Positions 55,201 through 60,962 of a stretch of DNA of 64,000 bases are shown one piece after another. This stretch comes from Ignelater luminosus (lineage: Eukaryota; Arthropoda; Insecta; Coleoptera; Elateridae), in NCBI GenBank assembly GCA_011009095.1, contig VTPC01007146.1, forward strand, positions 48,437 to 112,436, read 5' to 3'. Under the pieces are notes generated by a model. It saw only the letters and a program-made list of their open reading frames with translations. It searched no databases and was not told where the DNA came from. Each line of letters opens with the position of its first letter. The stretch's first letter is position 1. Both the position numbers and the translations under genes were made by a program.

Positions 55201-58200
55201 AACTTCTCATAAGCGAACGTTAGGTCTCGATTAGTTTTTTTTTCTAATTTGGGGCGTAGTGTCCGCTTATGCGAGGATTCACTGTACATATCTCTTTCTG
55301 TATGTACAAGAATAAAGGTAGCGTTTTACATAAATGACAGTCACTAATGCAAAGCATAATAATTAAGTCTACCACACCCAATATACCTTACAATTATGGT
55401 CACCTCACCTGGTTGATACCTACATTGTAGGTTTACAGATCTGGGGCTACTAGTTTCTTATTTATTTGTAATAATAGCTAAATAATTTAAAAAACAAAAT
55501 TGTACCTGCAAAATGAAATAAAGACAAGGTTTATCATTATCATGTTTTTAAAGTGCACTCACGGATAAAATCTCGATTAGAAGCAATTGAAAGGTAAAAA
55601 AGGTTAACCACCAGAAAAAATCAACGTCCTTCACCTACATAAAACTACAAAAAAATTGTTTACTGTAAAATGTATCATTGCTTTAGAACAAAACGTAATA
55701 AACGTAGCGTAATATTTGACATATATCAGATTTCATATTATCTCATACAAGGAAATACAATATCAATCTGTTTTCCTTTTTTCTTATTTGTTTTAAGTAA
55801 ATTAACTATAGGATATGCTCTAGGTTTTTATAGTAGTAGTTTGGGAACGATAGATAAAAAATTACGCATTATTACGTTTTATTGCGTTCCTACATCAACT
55901 CAACGGTACTTACTATGAGTCAGCAGCAGGAATAACTGATGACCATAACGATCGAATATAAATGAACAGTAATTTAATTAAAATTTTCATCAATGAAATA
56001 ATAGTATCTTTACGTTTAACTACTGGTTGACAATAACAATTAGTTCCGGAAAAGATTAGTAGTATCCAATATATACAAAAGCAAATAGTTATAGAGCCCA
56101 ACGAAATTTATATCTTTTTAAGATCTCCAGCAGCCAATTCTTCAAGACCTCAACCAATAACATTATAAAATCATTTACCTTTACAGTGACGGTTCGTTTG
56201 ATCCACGAACTATTTGAATGAATCATTCCGACCAATTAACCTGAAGATGATAAATTGCTGATATTTACTATACTATAATTAGTAATAAGCAAACAACTTC
56301 GGGGCCTTTTCTGCATCGATATGGAGCTAGAATTTTAATCATAGGATTATTTATCGAATTGGATTGCAAGGCTATTAAAGCTTTATGGAGATAAATGCAA
56401 AAAATAAACGTTGCACTTCTTGCACAAGCTGTTTATTACGTTTTACGTTATTTACAATTTATTGCAGGGCTGTGAAGCATGACTCTATCATCAATTTTCT
56501 GCCAAGAATGTCAAGTTTTGATATATGAGTCTAGATTTAATTTTTTGTATGATTTTTATTATACAAGTGACCTCGAAAGACAATGATAGAATTCTTATTT
56601 TGATTTACACAAATTGAGGTTACTCTAGGTACTGTAGGTATCACACCTAAAATAATCCTCGCCTTTTAGATTTTTCAAGGAGTAGTTAGTTACCTTGTAA
56701 TTAAAATAATTTTCCCGGTGAATTTCCATTATGTACGTCGATGTATAAGTATGTCAAGCCTGGAAAATTTTTGGAAGATTCTGGTTTCTTCACAAAAAAT
56801 ATTGTTATTCACGTCACATTAAAATAGAATAAGAATCCTTTCACTCGAAATTCCTCGTAACATATGAGATATGACTTAAAATAACACATGATTTGATTTT
56901 TTTATTTTAGTATTTCGATCAGTTAGGATTCCTCTAGAAAAAAACTATTTCTTACACCCCTCGTAGTGACCTATGAATATAATTTTTGTTTTTAAATTAG
57001 AAACAAAAGAAATGAGATATTCGTTTGTGATTGATTATTTGAATAGGTACCGCATATTTTTAGCAAATTGTTAGAATAGCAAAAAATCTCCTTTTGAGTA
57101 GGCATTTCACTAAAAAAATATTGATATAAAATAAAAACAGACACTGGAACGATCCACTATGTCTATAACCTTACTCAACATGTCAATGTCATCTAATGAC
57201 GTCTGGGTTAAAATTTGAAAATATTCACTTTCTTATTTTTCCAAACTTACATATTATTCATTCACTTAGAAATATTTTATTTAAAAATGCGTATCAAACT
57301 AAATCAATTTCATCCAAATAATGAAATTCTTGAAGATTTGAAATTTCAACAAACATCAATTAAATTATCTATGTATTTCGTAATTCGACTATTTTTAGCA
57401 ATTCTGATCGTTTTGGTAGGAGTTGAATAGTGAATGTACTATGCAATTCTGAATTACGTCATTCCTTATTAACAAAAATGCAATCCTTTGTTTGTTTTCA
57501 AATATTGATTTTTATCGTATTTCCTCTTTCACACATCAAAAAAATACAAAAAATTATAAATTAATAAAATGAACTTACCTAAACCCATTTGTTTAAATAT
57601 AGCTTCCGCATCGGTAATCGCAGGTTTCGGTTTCGTTTCAATAACAGGTTTTGGGGTTGGTTTCACGTCGGCTTTAATTTCCTTTTTAGGTTCTACAAAT
57701 TTTTCTTTTTTCAGCTCTACAAATTTTTCTTCTTTTTTCGGTTCTACAATTTTTTCTTCTTTTTTCACCTCTATGATTTTCTCTTCTTTCTTAGGTTCTA
57801 TGATAATGTCCTCTTTTTTAAATTCGACAAATTTCTCTTCTATCTTGGGTTCTGAAATTTTTTCTTTAATCGGTTCTGGGATAAGTGGGACAGAAGGGGT
57901 GATTTTAGGTGCTGGAATTAGAGGTTCTTGGGGTGCAGACGGTTTCATAATTTCTTTAACAGGAGAAGGTTGTTTTTCAAATACGCTCTTTGTTGGAAGC
58001 TCTGGTTCTTTTACGTCCTTGTATTCCTTGAACGGATCGAAGTCATCCTTGAAAGCATCTTGAAAATCTTTAACAGGGTGTGAGGAAGCGAATGGATCGG
58101 GAATATCCTGTTTCACAGGAATATTAAATCTTTTCTTGTTATCTTCCGGTTCCGGTTCGTTGTAAGAATAACGATCTAAGAAATCGTCATTAGAGCTTAT

Positions 58201-58755
58201 CTTTGAAGGGACAAAAGAAATTTTCTCACGTTCTGTATCCATGAAATTCTGTGTAGCAGCTTTTACCCCATCTAATTTAGCTTTCATCTCTTCTTGTGAG
58301 GGTGATATTTCATGGGATGGAACTGGGGGAGCAGCGGTTAACTCACTTAAGAATTTATCCAGCTTGTCCTCTGTTTCTTTTTTATCTACAACGATCGTAT
58401 CACCCATATGCAGTAAATTCGAATCCATTTCTCGGTTTGGTTTGGGTGGATTATCGAACAAACCAGGTTCTTTTTTAAACGGGTCGAATACGTCGTTGAC
58501 AATACTGCTGGCTGCTTTTTCAGCCGACTCCAACCCCTTATCGATTTCCCCTAGCAAGTCACGTGCTGCTGTACTCACTTCTGTCGCTCCCTCTTTTATT
58601 GCTTCTTGTAGGGGTGAGCTGTCTAGCCCTAAATGTTCGAAGTCGTCCAAGGAATCCTTTTCACGACGAAGTGGAAGATCTGCCGGGGAGTGGCTGCTCG
58701 GTGGTTCTACACCGGCTTCTTTTACGTTGAGATCTTTCAAGTCTTTACTATCCAT
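4222..58755 (-). CDS. Rtnl1: Rtnl1 gene, reticulon-like protein (whole gene span, split over many exons)
   Basis: This is the full coding span of an insect reticulon, a membrane protein that bends tubular endoplasmic reticulum through two hydrophobic hairpins. I identified it from the C-terminal domain, which carries the family signatures [27 protein letters not shown] and [10 protein letters not shown]. Four constant exons encode the domain and several alternative first exons feed into it. All junctions are GT-AG and all first exons end in phase 1. Adding each first exon to the 578 constant coding bases gives a multiple of three every time. Predicted products are 584 (long), 240, 214, 202 and 197 residues; the cassette microexon adds 12. 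Gene identity and RHD exons are near certain; use of each short first exon rests on phase, splice signals and upstream stops, not on transcripts. Confidence 0.96.
4277..6859. other. Last Rtnl1 intron
   Basis: This intron contains several isolated CCTGTATA or TATACAGGGTG motifs (about 4424, 4800 and 6041). These are typical ends of Tc1/mariner-derived MITEs, but I could not pair them into complete elements. A moderately GC-rich stretch lies at 5160-5860. No exon is evident. Confidence 0.4.
6860..6965 (-). CDS. Rtnl1: Rtnl1 constant exon: end of second hairpin and amphipathic tail
   Basis: This 106-base exon completes the RHD. It reads [20 protein letters not shown], then [14 protein letters not shown]. 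The LPKVYE segment is an RHD hallmark just after the second membrane hairpin. The following helix corresponds to the C-terminal amphipathic helix known to support membrane tubulation in reticulons. The acceptor is TTGCAG and the donor is GTAAGT. Confidence 0.96.
7025..7233 (-). CDS. Rtnl1: Rtnl1 constant exon: RHD loop and second hairpin
   Basis: This 209-base exon encodes the hydrophilic loop between the two hairpins (equivalent to the vertebrate 66-residue loop) and most of the second hairpin. Visible signatures are [41 protein letters not shown] and [12 protein letters not shown]. It is joined to the previous exon by a 62-base intron and to the next by a 59-base intron; such tiny introns are typical of insects and contrast with the kilobase introns upstream. 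The acceptor is TTTAG and the donor is GTATGT. Confidence 0.97.
7296..7503 (-). CDS. Rtnl1: Rtnl1 constant exon: RHD first membrane hairpin
   Basis: This is the first shared exon of the reticulon homology domain. It opens (V/L/M)[13 protein letters not shown], the near-invariant RHD entry, followed by about 40 hydrophobic residues that form the first wedge-like hairpin in the ER membrane, and closes with [14 protein letters not shown] and GHPFK. The acceptor is TTTCTAG at the 5' edge and the donor is GTAAGTCG. The exon is 208 bases, entering in phase 1 and leaving in phase 2. All alternative first exons are built to splice to this acceptor. Confidence 0.97.
7770..7785 (-). CDS. Rtnl1: Rtnl1 proximal mini first exon (5 residues)
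   Basis: Sixteen coding bases run from the ATG at 7785 to a perfect GTAAGT donor and leave phase 1. The product would start MLADK and continue with Met (split codon) and ESLIYWRD, making a 197-residue protein that is essentially the bare RHD. An in-frame TGA lies upstream with no earlier ATG. The exon is only 266 bases before the first RHD exon. The tract upstream also offers a possible TTTTAG acceptor, so it could instead be a short internal exon. Because it is so small and AT-rich, this is less certain than the other first exons. Confidence 0.5.
7786..13331. other. Rtnl1 intronic DNA, nothing definite
   Basis: This is 5.5 kb of AT-rich sequence with frequent stops in all frames, short homopolymer runs and one CCTGTATC motif near 9907. 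I see no exon, RNA gene or complete element. Confidence 0.4.
13332..14243. mobile_element. Long-TIR palindromic element, copy 1 (912 bp)
   Basis: The element opens TACAGTGTGTCCC and closes with its near complement ending ACACACTGTA. About 200 bases at each end are clear inverted repeats (GTTCACGGCTTACTAG on one side, CTAGTAAGCCGTGAAC on the other), and the centre is also partly palindromic (TGCTAAAACAAAATAAA against TTTGTTTTGTTTTAGCA). No coding frame is present. The TA ends suggest Tc1/mariner-type insertion. A second copy at 28488 is in the same orientation. Confidence 0.85.
14330..14690. repeat. Purine-rich tract
   Basis: About 350 bases are almost entirely A and G on the plus strand, which produces spurious Leu/Phe/Ser-rich open frames on the minus strand. 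Similar but unrelated-looking tracts occur at about 18190-18390 and 32520-32710. Confidence 0.6.
15170..15200 (-). CDS. Possible further Rtnl1 first exon (10 residues)
   Basis: The ATG at 15200 (in-frame TAA upstream) reads [10 protein letters not shown] and reaches a GTAAGG donor in phase 1, which would join the RHD as [11 protein letters not shown]. The pattern matches the other short first exons. The donor is weaker, however, and no GC-rich promoter-like patch is visible, so a chance match is quite possible. Confidence 0.25.
16402..16468 (-). CDS. Rtnl1: Rtnl1 alternative first exon encoding 22 residues
   Basis: The ATG at 16468 has an in-frame TGA only two codons upstream, so this must be the start if the exon is used. 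It encodes 22 residues beginning [16 protein letters not shown], strongly basic then acidic, and ends at a GTAAGC donor in phase 1. The split codon becomes Val, giving a 214-residue reticulon. The flanking 16.35-16.8 kb is less AT-rich than its surroundings, which suggests a promoter. A 184-codon plus-strand open frame overlaps it, but that frame looks like low-complexity chance. Confidence 0.7.
17571..17870. mobile_element. Possible 300-bp MITE
   Basis: The ends are TACAGGGTGCTTCAATAGC and the reverse complement of TACAGAGTGTTTTAGATTC, giving imperfect terminal inverted repeats bounded by TA. The interior is non-coding AT-rich DNA. The repeat match is partial, so the call is tentative. Confidence 0.4.
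18419..18947 (+). mobile_element. Helentron-associated (DINE-1/HINE-like) element, copy 1
   Basis: This is one of three dispersed copies of a non-coding family. It starts AGCATAACCACAACGAACTC and ends with a hairpin near CGACTCCTTCAGAGTTCG just before GTTGAAAATAT. The 11-12-base ACGAACTC(C/T) near the 5' end is inverted at the 3' end (GAGTTCGTTG), forming subterminal inverted repeats. The order (5' subterminal repeat, conserved core, CATA microsatellite, 3' stem-loop) is that described for DINE-1 and other Helentron-associated elements. In this copy the core block is duplicated in tandem (about 18448-18560 and 18604-18712). Confidence 0.7.
18854..18903 (+). repeat. (CATA)n then (CAGA)n microsatellite
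   Basis: About eleven CATA units followed by CAGACAGAC form the internal microsatellite of the HINE-like element. The two other copies have fewer units at the same place. Confidence 0.9.
20937..20967 (-). CDS. Rtnl1: Rtnl1 alternative first exon encoding 10 residues
   Basis: The ATG at 20967 follows an in-frame TAA 27 bases upstream and opens [10 protein letters not shown]. The exon ends at a perfect GTAAGT donor in phase 1, so the split codon becomes Leu and the protein continues ESLIYWRD (202 residues in all). A short basic leader directly before the RHD is the layout of the vertebrate short C-type reticulon isoforms. The surrounding 20.8-21.25 kb is clearly more GC-rich than the adjoining intron, consistent with a promoter and 5' UTR. 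The support is structural. Confidence 0.72.
24124..24490 (+). mobile_element. Helentron-associated (DINE-1/HINE-like) element, copy 2
   Basis: This shares with the copy at 51195 the leading sequence AACATYTGGGAATGCNAAGC, the core (ACTAAAAGTACACGTTTGTC, GATGTAGAATACGATTC, CCATTTTGACCATGTTCCCG), a short CATACATACAGACA tract and the terminal hairpin CGACTCCTTCGGAGTTCG. It has lost part of the first core block. It is non-coding. Confidence 0.7.
24926..25521. mobile_element. Foldback element (about 596 bp)
   Basis: The ends are TATATGCTGTTCACGA and TCGTGAACAGCATATA, extended inwards by TTTTTGCTTAAG and GTTGGC and their complements. The centre (about 25145-25365) is a second, stronger palindrome with arms of roughly 105 bases meeting at TGTCAACTTGACA. 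There is no coding frame. Confidence 0.75.
28488..29396. mobile_element. Long-TIR palindromic element, copy 2 (909 bp)
   Basis: This is a close relative of the element at 13332, aligned along its whole length with scattered substitutions and small indels. It opens TACAGTGTGTTC and ends GAACACACTGTA. It has the same foldback arms and palindromic centre, and no coding frame. The good match between copies suggests fairly recent mobility. Confidence 0.87.
29397..34980. other. Rtnl1 intronic DNA
   Basis: No exon or complete element is recognised. It contains a purine-rich tract at 32520-32710 and a short Lys/Glu-rich open frame of 43 codons at 33118-33249 that may be a fragment of an old element. 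Confidence 0.4.
34981..35016 (-). CDS. Rtnl1: Rtnl1 36-nt cassette microexon
   Basis: A TTTTTTCAG acceptor, 36 coding bases and a GTAAGT donor form a textbook microexon. It is phase 1 at both ends, so it can be skipped or included without changing frame. Depending on the upstream exon's last base it encodes (D/Y)[11 protein letters not shown] just ahead of ESLIYWRD. It is useful only to transcripts from the 36.4-kb or 57.6-kb first exons, because the other first exons lie downstream of it. It would add 12 aromatic and basic residues next to the first membrane hairpin. No transcript evidence is available here. Confidence 0.75.
36420..36564 (-). CDS. Rtnl1: Rtnl1 alternative first exon encoding 48 residues
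   Basis: This is a candidate alternative first exon. The ATG at 36564 follows in-frame TAG and TAA codons, so the start is well fixed. It encodes 48 residues beginning [16 protein letters not shown], predicted to form an amphipathic helix, and ending SLLCVLFDP. The donor is GTAGGT and leaves phase 1, giving a 240-residue product when joined to the RHD. Reading on through a downstream GTATTT donor would leave phase 2 and break the frame, so GTAGGT is preferred. The exon sits at the edge of a locally GC-richer patch (about 36440-36980), as expected of a promoter. It lies 1.4 kb upstream of the cassette microexon, which it could include. Confidence 0.75.
36565..41775. other. Rtnl1 intronic DNA upstream of the 36.4-kb first exon
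   Basis: The first 400 bases are GC-richer and may be promoter for the 36420-36564 exon. Further on are a diverged direct repeat (about 38187-38228 and 38331-38371, TCAGTAAGTG(C/T)ACAAATT-like), a stretch of short degenerate CAAGGACCTG-like repeats (39050-39260) and a GC-rich patch (40240-40370). None matches a feature I can name. Confidence 0.4.
41776..42587 (-). mobile_element. Internally deleted Tc1-like transposon (812 bp)
   Basis: The terminal inverted repeats are about 28 bases, built on AAGGCCTGTCTCATAAGTTT. The decayed minus-strand transposase keeps two ends of the protein: a helix-turn-helix of Tc1/Tc3 type ([12 protein letters not shown], then [14 protein letters not shown]) near 42240-42370, and the C-terminal catalytic segment with PDLA (about 42170) and [15 protein letters not shown] (about 42050-42100). 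The part between them, including the first catalytic Asp, is missing, and stops interrupt the rest. It is therefore a non-autonomous deletion derivative of a Tc1-like element. Confidence 0.82.
42588..46415. other. Rtnl1 intronic DNA
   Basis: AT-rich sequence with single MITE-type ends (CACCCTGTATA near 43121 and TATACAGGGCG near 45771) that I could not pair. A 142-codon minus-strand open frame at 43174-43602 has no recognisable domain or exon signals. Confidence 0.4.
46416..46773. mobile_element. TIR element (about 358 bp)
   Basis: The left end TATACTCTGTTCACGATG continues TTTCTGGGTC. The right end is its inverse (GACCCAGAAACATCGTGGAC, then GCTGTATA). The TIRs are about 27 bases with few mismatches and are bounded by TA. 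The interior is non-coding, so this is probably a MITE. Confidence 0.7.
47371..48691 (-). mobile_element. Complete mariner transposon (1321 bp)
   Basis: The element is bounded by TA on both sides. It has about 30-base terminal inverted repeats, CGAGGTCTGTTCAAAAAGTA on the left against CGAGATCTGTTCAAAAAGTA on the right, continuing TCGCGAATTT. Length and TIRs are typical of mariner. It carries one minus-strand transposase that is broken by two frameshifts. It lies in the long Rtnl1 intron, in the same orientation as the host gene. Confidence 0.95.
47425..48497 (-). pseudogene. mariner transposase, DD34D, two frameshifts
   Basis: The coding region starts at the ATG at 48497 ([14 protein letters not shown]) and ends [10 protein letters not shown]. 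The N-terminal part has the paired helix-turn-helix region and [17 protein letters not shown] linker typical of mariner. The catalytic residues are visible: the first Asp in [10 protein letters not shown], the second in HYDNAPAH and the third in [11 protein letters not shown], with exactly 34 residues between the last two (DD34D). Frame changes occur near 48180-48211 and 47867-47910, so no active enzyme is made. Apart from these breaks the protein is nearly full length, which suggests fairly young insertion. Confidence 0.93.
49682..50258. mobile_element. Near-perfect 577-bp palindrome (foldback MITE)
   Basis: The left arm begins TACAGAGTGTTCATTTTAAA and is mirrored at the right end (TTTAAAATGATCACCCAGTA). 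The mirror continues almost unbroken for about 270 bases to a centre near 49965, where AATCGGCCCAGCCGTTCGTG faces CACGAACGGCTGGGCCGATT. It has TA ends and no coding frame. In RNA it would form one long hairpin. Confidence 0.88.
51195..51566 (+). mobile_element. Helentron-associated (DINE-1/HINE-like) element, copy 3
   Basis: This copy has one core block of each type, a minimal CATACATACAGA tract and the 3' hairpin CGACTCCTTCGGAGTTCG followed by TTGAAAATAT. It is the simplest copy and best shows the family's basic layout. It is non-coding. Confidence 0.7.
52600..52960 (-). pseudogene. Tc1-like transposase remnant
   Basis: Read on the minus strand and across frameshifts and stops, this segment gives [27 protein letters not shown] and then [13 protein letters not shown]. 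These are the second catalytic Asp and the final catalytic Glu region of a Tc1-like DDE transposase, with about 37 residues between them. It resembles the family of the element at 41776 (PDLA ... NPPN...RPIEHFW) but is a separate, more decayed piece. No inverted repeats were found. Confidence 0.75.
53020..54031 (+). mobile_element. 3' end of an R1-type non-LTR retrotransposon with GGTTA tail
   Basis: This is a 5'-truncated LINE on the plus strand. The sequence reads [40 protein letters not shown] and [14 protein letters not shown], then an open stretch (53319-53714) ending in a CCHC zinc knuckle, [17 protein letters not shown]. This order (post-RT region, then Cx2Cx7Hx4C) is diagnostic of the R1 clade. 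In-frame stops (about 53143 and 53285) and frameshifts make it dead. It ends in a short A run and three GGTTA units (54016-54031), equal to the insect telomere repeat TTAGG. Confidence 0.87.
54016..54031 (+). repeat. Short (TTAGG) telomere-type run
   Basis: GGTTAGGTTAGGTTAG follows the A-tail of the R1-type LINE. TTAGG is the ancestral arthropod telomere repeat. The run is only three units and may simply be the LINE's own tail. Confidence 0.7.
54229..54633. mobile_element. Possible 405-bp MITE
   Basis: The ends TACAGGGTGTTCCATTTGG and, inverted, TACAGAGTGTTTCAATGATC form imperfect terminal repeats bounded by TA. The interior is AT-rich and non-coding. Confidence 0.5.
54634..57578. other. Rtnl1 first intron next to the long exon
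   Basis: AT-rich intron without visible exons. A composite acceptor-donor site at 55504-55508 is described under findings. Confidence 0.4.
57579..58755 (-). CDS. Rtnl1: Rtnl1 first exon, long isoform (392-residue acidic N-terminal domain)
   Basis: This single 1177-base exon encodes the cytosolic N-terminal region of the long isoform. Translation starts at the ATG at 58755, after an in-frame TAA a few codons upstream, and ends at a GTAAGT donor in phase 1. The region is predicted to be disordered and acidic. Residues 39-42 (FEHL after DSLDD) and 345-348 (FVEL) resemble LC3-interacting cores. DPF motifs, known to bind the AP-2 alpha ear in other proteins, occur at 91-93, 220-222 and 240-242. 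Residues about 300-360 are imperfect repeats of the type EEKxVExKK, followed by a Pro/Lys-rich linker. N-terminal regions of reticulons are poorly conserved, so position and phase assign this exon more than homology. Two plus-strand open frames opposite it are shadows. Confidence 0.92.
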
Positions 58756-59370
58756 AATCACAGTCCGTTGCTTTGTATAAAAAAGTTATAAATGCACTGG
58801 GAATTTTCAGAGTATTCTTGAGCTCCCTAACCGGTACTGTTGTCAAACGTCAAACTGAAAAGTAGAACTTTTTGTAGGCACCGCCGGCACCATCAAATGT
58901 TTTGTTGCAGATGTCTTAAGGGGAATTTAGAGTTTTCGTGTTACTATTGGTTCGTCTATCCCTCCGATGCCCCTTCCCATATCATCTAGTGAGTCATTCT
59001 GCGTTTCGCTGCGTTTAACTGCACTGGAGAAATTGCGCAGGTGCAGATGTACTTGCAAACTTATACGTTGTAAGCGCATGCGATTGTATAAGCCTGGAGG
59101 TATCTTTCAAATTTGGAATGTCATTACTACAATCAATTATTCTTAATTATTGTTCATTGTATGTCAATGTCTTTTATATACATTATGTCTTGATAGTATT
59201 CTTTCATTAATCACAGTTTTATATCATCTTTTCTAGCCAAGAGAAGTCAAGAAACGCCCATAAAACAAAAAGCAAATTTCGCGCGAAGTTACATCACGCG
59301 ACCGGCCTACGCCAACGATACGAAAATTGAATCCACCTGTGCCAGCGCAAGCGCTTCTTTGTAGGTTAGA
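58756..59370. promoter_or_regulatory. Bidirectional promoter between Rtnl1 and the 59371 gene
   Basis: A 615-base interval separates two divergent start codons. It is distinctly richer in G and C than the introns on either side, with GCGC-containing stretches (for example GCGCGAAGTTACATCACGCG near 59280). No TATA box stands out. It must hold both 5' UTRs and the two transcription starts; their exact places are not visible. Confidence 0.6.
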
Positions 59371-59508
59371 ATGGCCACGAGAATGAATCAGGGTGCGGGA
59401 GATGCCTCTGTTACAACAGAATTATTAACTGGGATAAACTTTGAAAATGTGAAAAACGAAAGACATAGTAAAAATGGATATTCGAAAATGTATCCAAACG
59501 GTTACACC
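59371..59508 (+). CDS. Unrecognised gene, first exon (46 codons)
   Basis: An ATG at 59371 in a GC-rich promoter context opens MATRMNQGAGDASVTTELL and runs 46 codons to a perfect GTAAGT donor in phase 0. The peptide is polar, without a signal peptide, and ends with the NGYSKMYPNGYT motif. Asn-Gly-Tyr and similar motifs recur in the next exon, as in the disordered N-termini of some lipid-metabolism enzymes, but this is not enough to assign a family. The gene continues in two more small exons and then leaves the readable region. I do not recognise the product. Confidence 0.75.
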
Positions 59509-59630
59509 GTAAGTACTTACAGCTTTTATACACAATTAAGTTGTCATTGCTGAGATATTTAAAACTTAATTAAAACCTCCGTTCTAATTAGCACCGCAGA
59601 TTTATTAAAGACTTTTATTTTTTATTACAG

Positions 59631-59693
59631 AAATATGTAGACGGAACAAATTGTTACAAACGAGGAAAATCTTATCTTAATGGCCATACTCTA
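59631..59693 (+). CDS. Unrecognised gene, second exon (21 codons)
   Basis: Following a TTTTTTATTACAG acceptor, 63 bases encode KYVDGTNCYKRGKSYLNGHT and Leu, then a GTAAGT donor, phase 0 at both ends. Being a multiple of three and in phase 0, it could be skipped. The preceding intron is only 122 bases. Confidence 0.75.
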
Positions 59694-59754
59694 GTAAGTT
59701 ACTTAAAATCATTTCCTGTGTGACAATAGTATATGTATGTTTTTTTATTTATAG

Positions 59755-59820
59755 ACCTCATCATCCGACGAAGAACATCATAATCTTAAAGACAAATATG
59801 TAAATCGAACCTCAGATAAT
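59755..59820 (+). CDS. Unrecognised gene, third exon (22 codons)
   Basis: A TTTTTTATTTATAG acceptor opens 66 bases encoding TSSSDEEHHNLKDKYVNRTS and Asp-Asn, then a GTAAGT donor, again phase 0 at both ends. The SSSDEE cluster looks like a casein-kinase-2 type acidic site. The following intron is at least several kilobases and contains the transposons at 60771-62669; the next exon is probably beyond the window. Confidence 0.72.
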
Positions 59821-60770
59821 GTAAGTATCATTCATTTATAATGATATTTTTCAATTAGTTGAGTCAGAGGAATGTACTTTTTATATTCAGAGCTGGGCAT
59901 TCAATTGATTAAAAGTTTAGTGAATTGATTTTATTGGAATTATTTATTAATCATCTTATAGTTTTCCCAGACTTAAATACAGACACCATCTGATAAAAAA
60001 ATTCTGATAGCTGCTTTATGTGTATTATCTGTAAAGTTGTGTCATTTACATCACGCTATTATAATACCACACAAATTCTGCTTACATCTGGTTTTTTTTG
60101 CTGATAATGAGAATTTTGCTGTACAATTGTTTTACCTTAACAGGTTTTTTGTATTTTTCAAAATAATAATTTTTTTTATCTATGTTTATGTAATTGTTAA
60201 ATCATAAATATTTATAAAAACATTTGCTCCTTTCTAAACTATGGGAAATGTTAAGAAATTTGTCGAGTTCTAATTATCTAATATGCTATGAGGTTAAGTT
60301 TAAGGTTAAATGGGTATGCAGGCATTTTTAAAAGAATGTAAGTGTAACTTGTCACAGTTAAAACAGTTTTTATAGTTAACAGTTAGGAATACTAGAATAA
60401 GAAACAAGAATAAACAAAAGTTGACAGAAGTCTATAGGAAAAATGCCTGATGTGTATTGAGTGGATTCTGTTTCTCGAGAGCAGAACTATTCTGTGTTCA
60501 AAATTTTCAATTTTTTTTATTTAATGTGCTATCATGGGTACTGAGAGGGAAATGAAAATCTTGGACATAGAATAGTTCTGCTTTCAAGTGACAAAATGTA
60601 CAAGAATAAATCTTATTCATGAATAAAACACAAGTTTTTTCTGCCTGCTCATAATTGCATTGAAAGGGGGAAAAACTAATTTTTGAGAAAAGTAGGTTAC
60701 ACTGATTATGTATTACTATAAAAAGAATTCATGTTGCTGTTTTGGAATTTTCATTGTCAGGAGACAGAAG

Positions 60771-60962
60771 TACAGGGTGGGTCAAATTGGTTATCCTTAT
60801 GTGATACCACAGTATGTGACTTAGCGAAACTGGTTTTTGTGATCACATTTGATTTGATTTCGGGATAGTAGTCTATGGTCATGAAAACTGTTTTTCACTG
60901 TCATCAGTACTAAGCTAGATATGTGATATTGGAAAAGAACAACCAATTTGATCTATTCTGTA
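60771..60962. mobile_element. 192-bp MITE abutting a DDE element
   Basis: The ends TACAGGGTGGGTCAAATTGG and, inverted, TACAGAATAGATCAAATTGG form TIRs of about 26 bases. The right-hand TA at 60961-60962 is also the first TA of the next element, so the two insertions share a target site. Confidence 0.7.

Noticed and set aside
57569..58780. Plus-strand open frames of 164 and 179 codons
   Set aside because: They are shadows of the biased codon use of the long Rtnl1 exon on the other strand.
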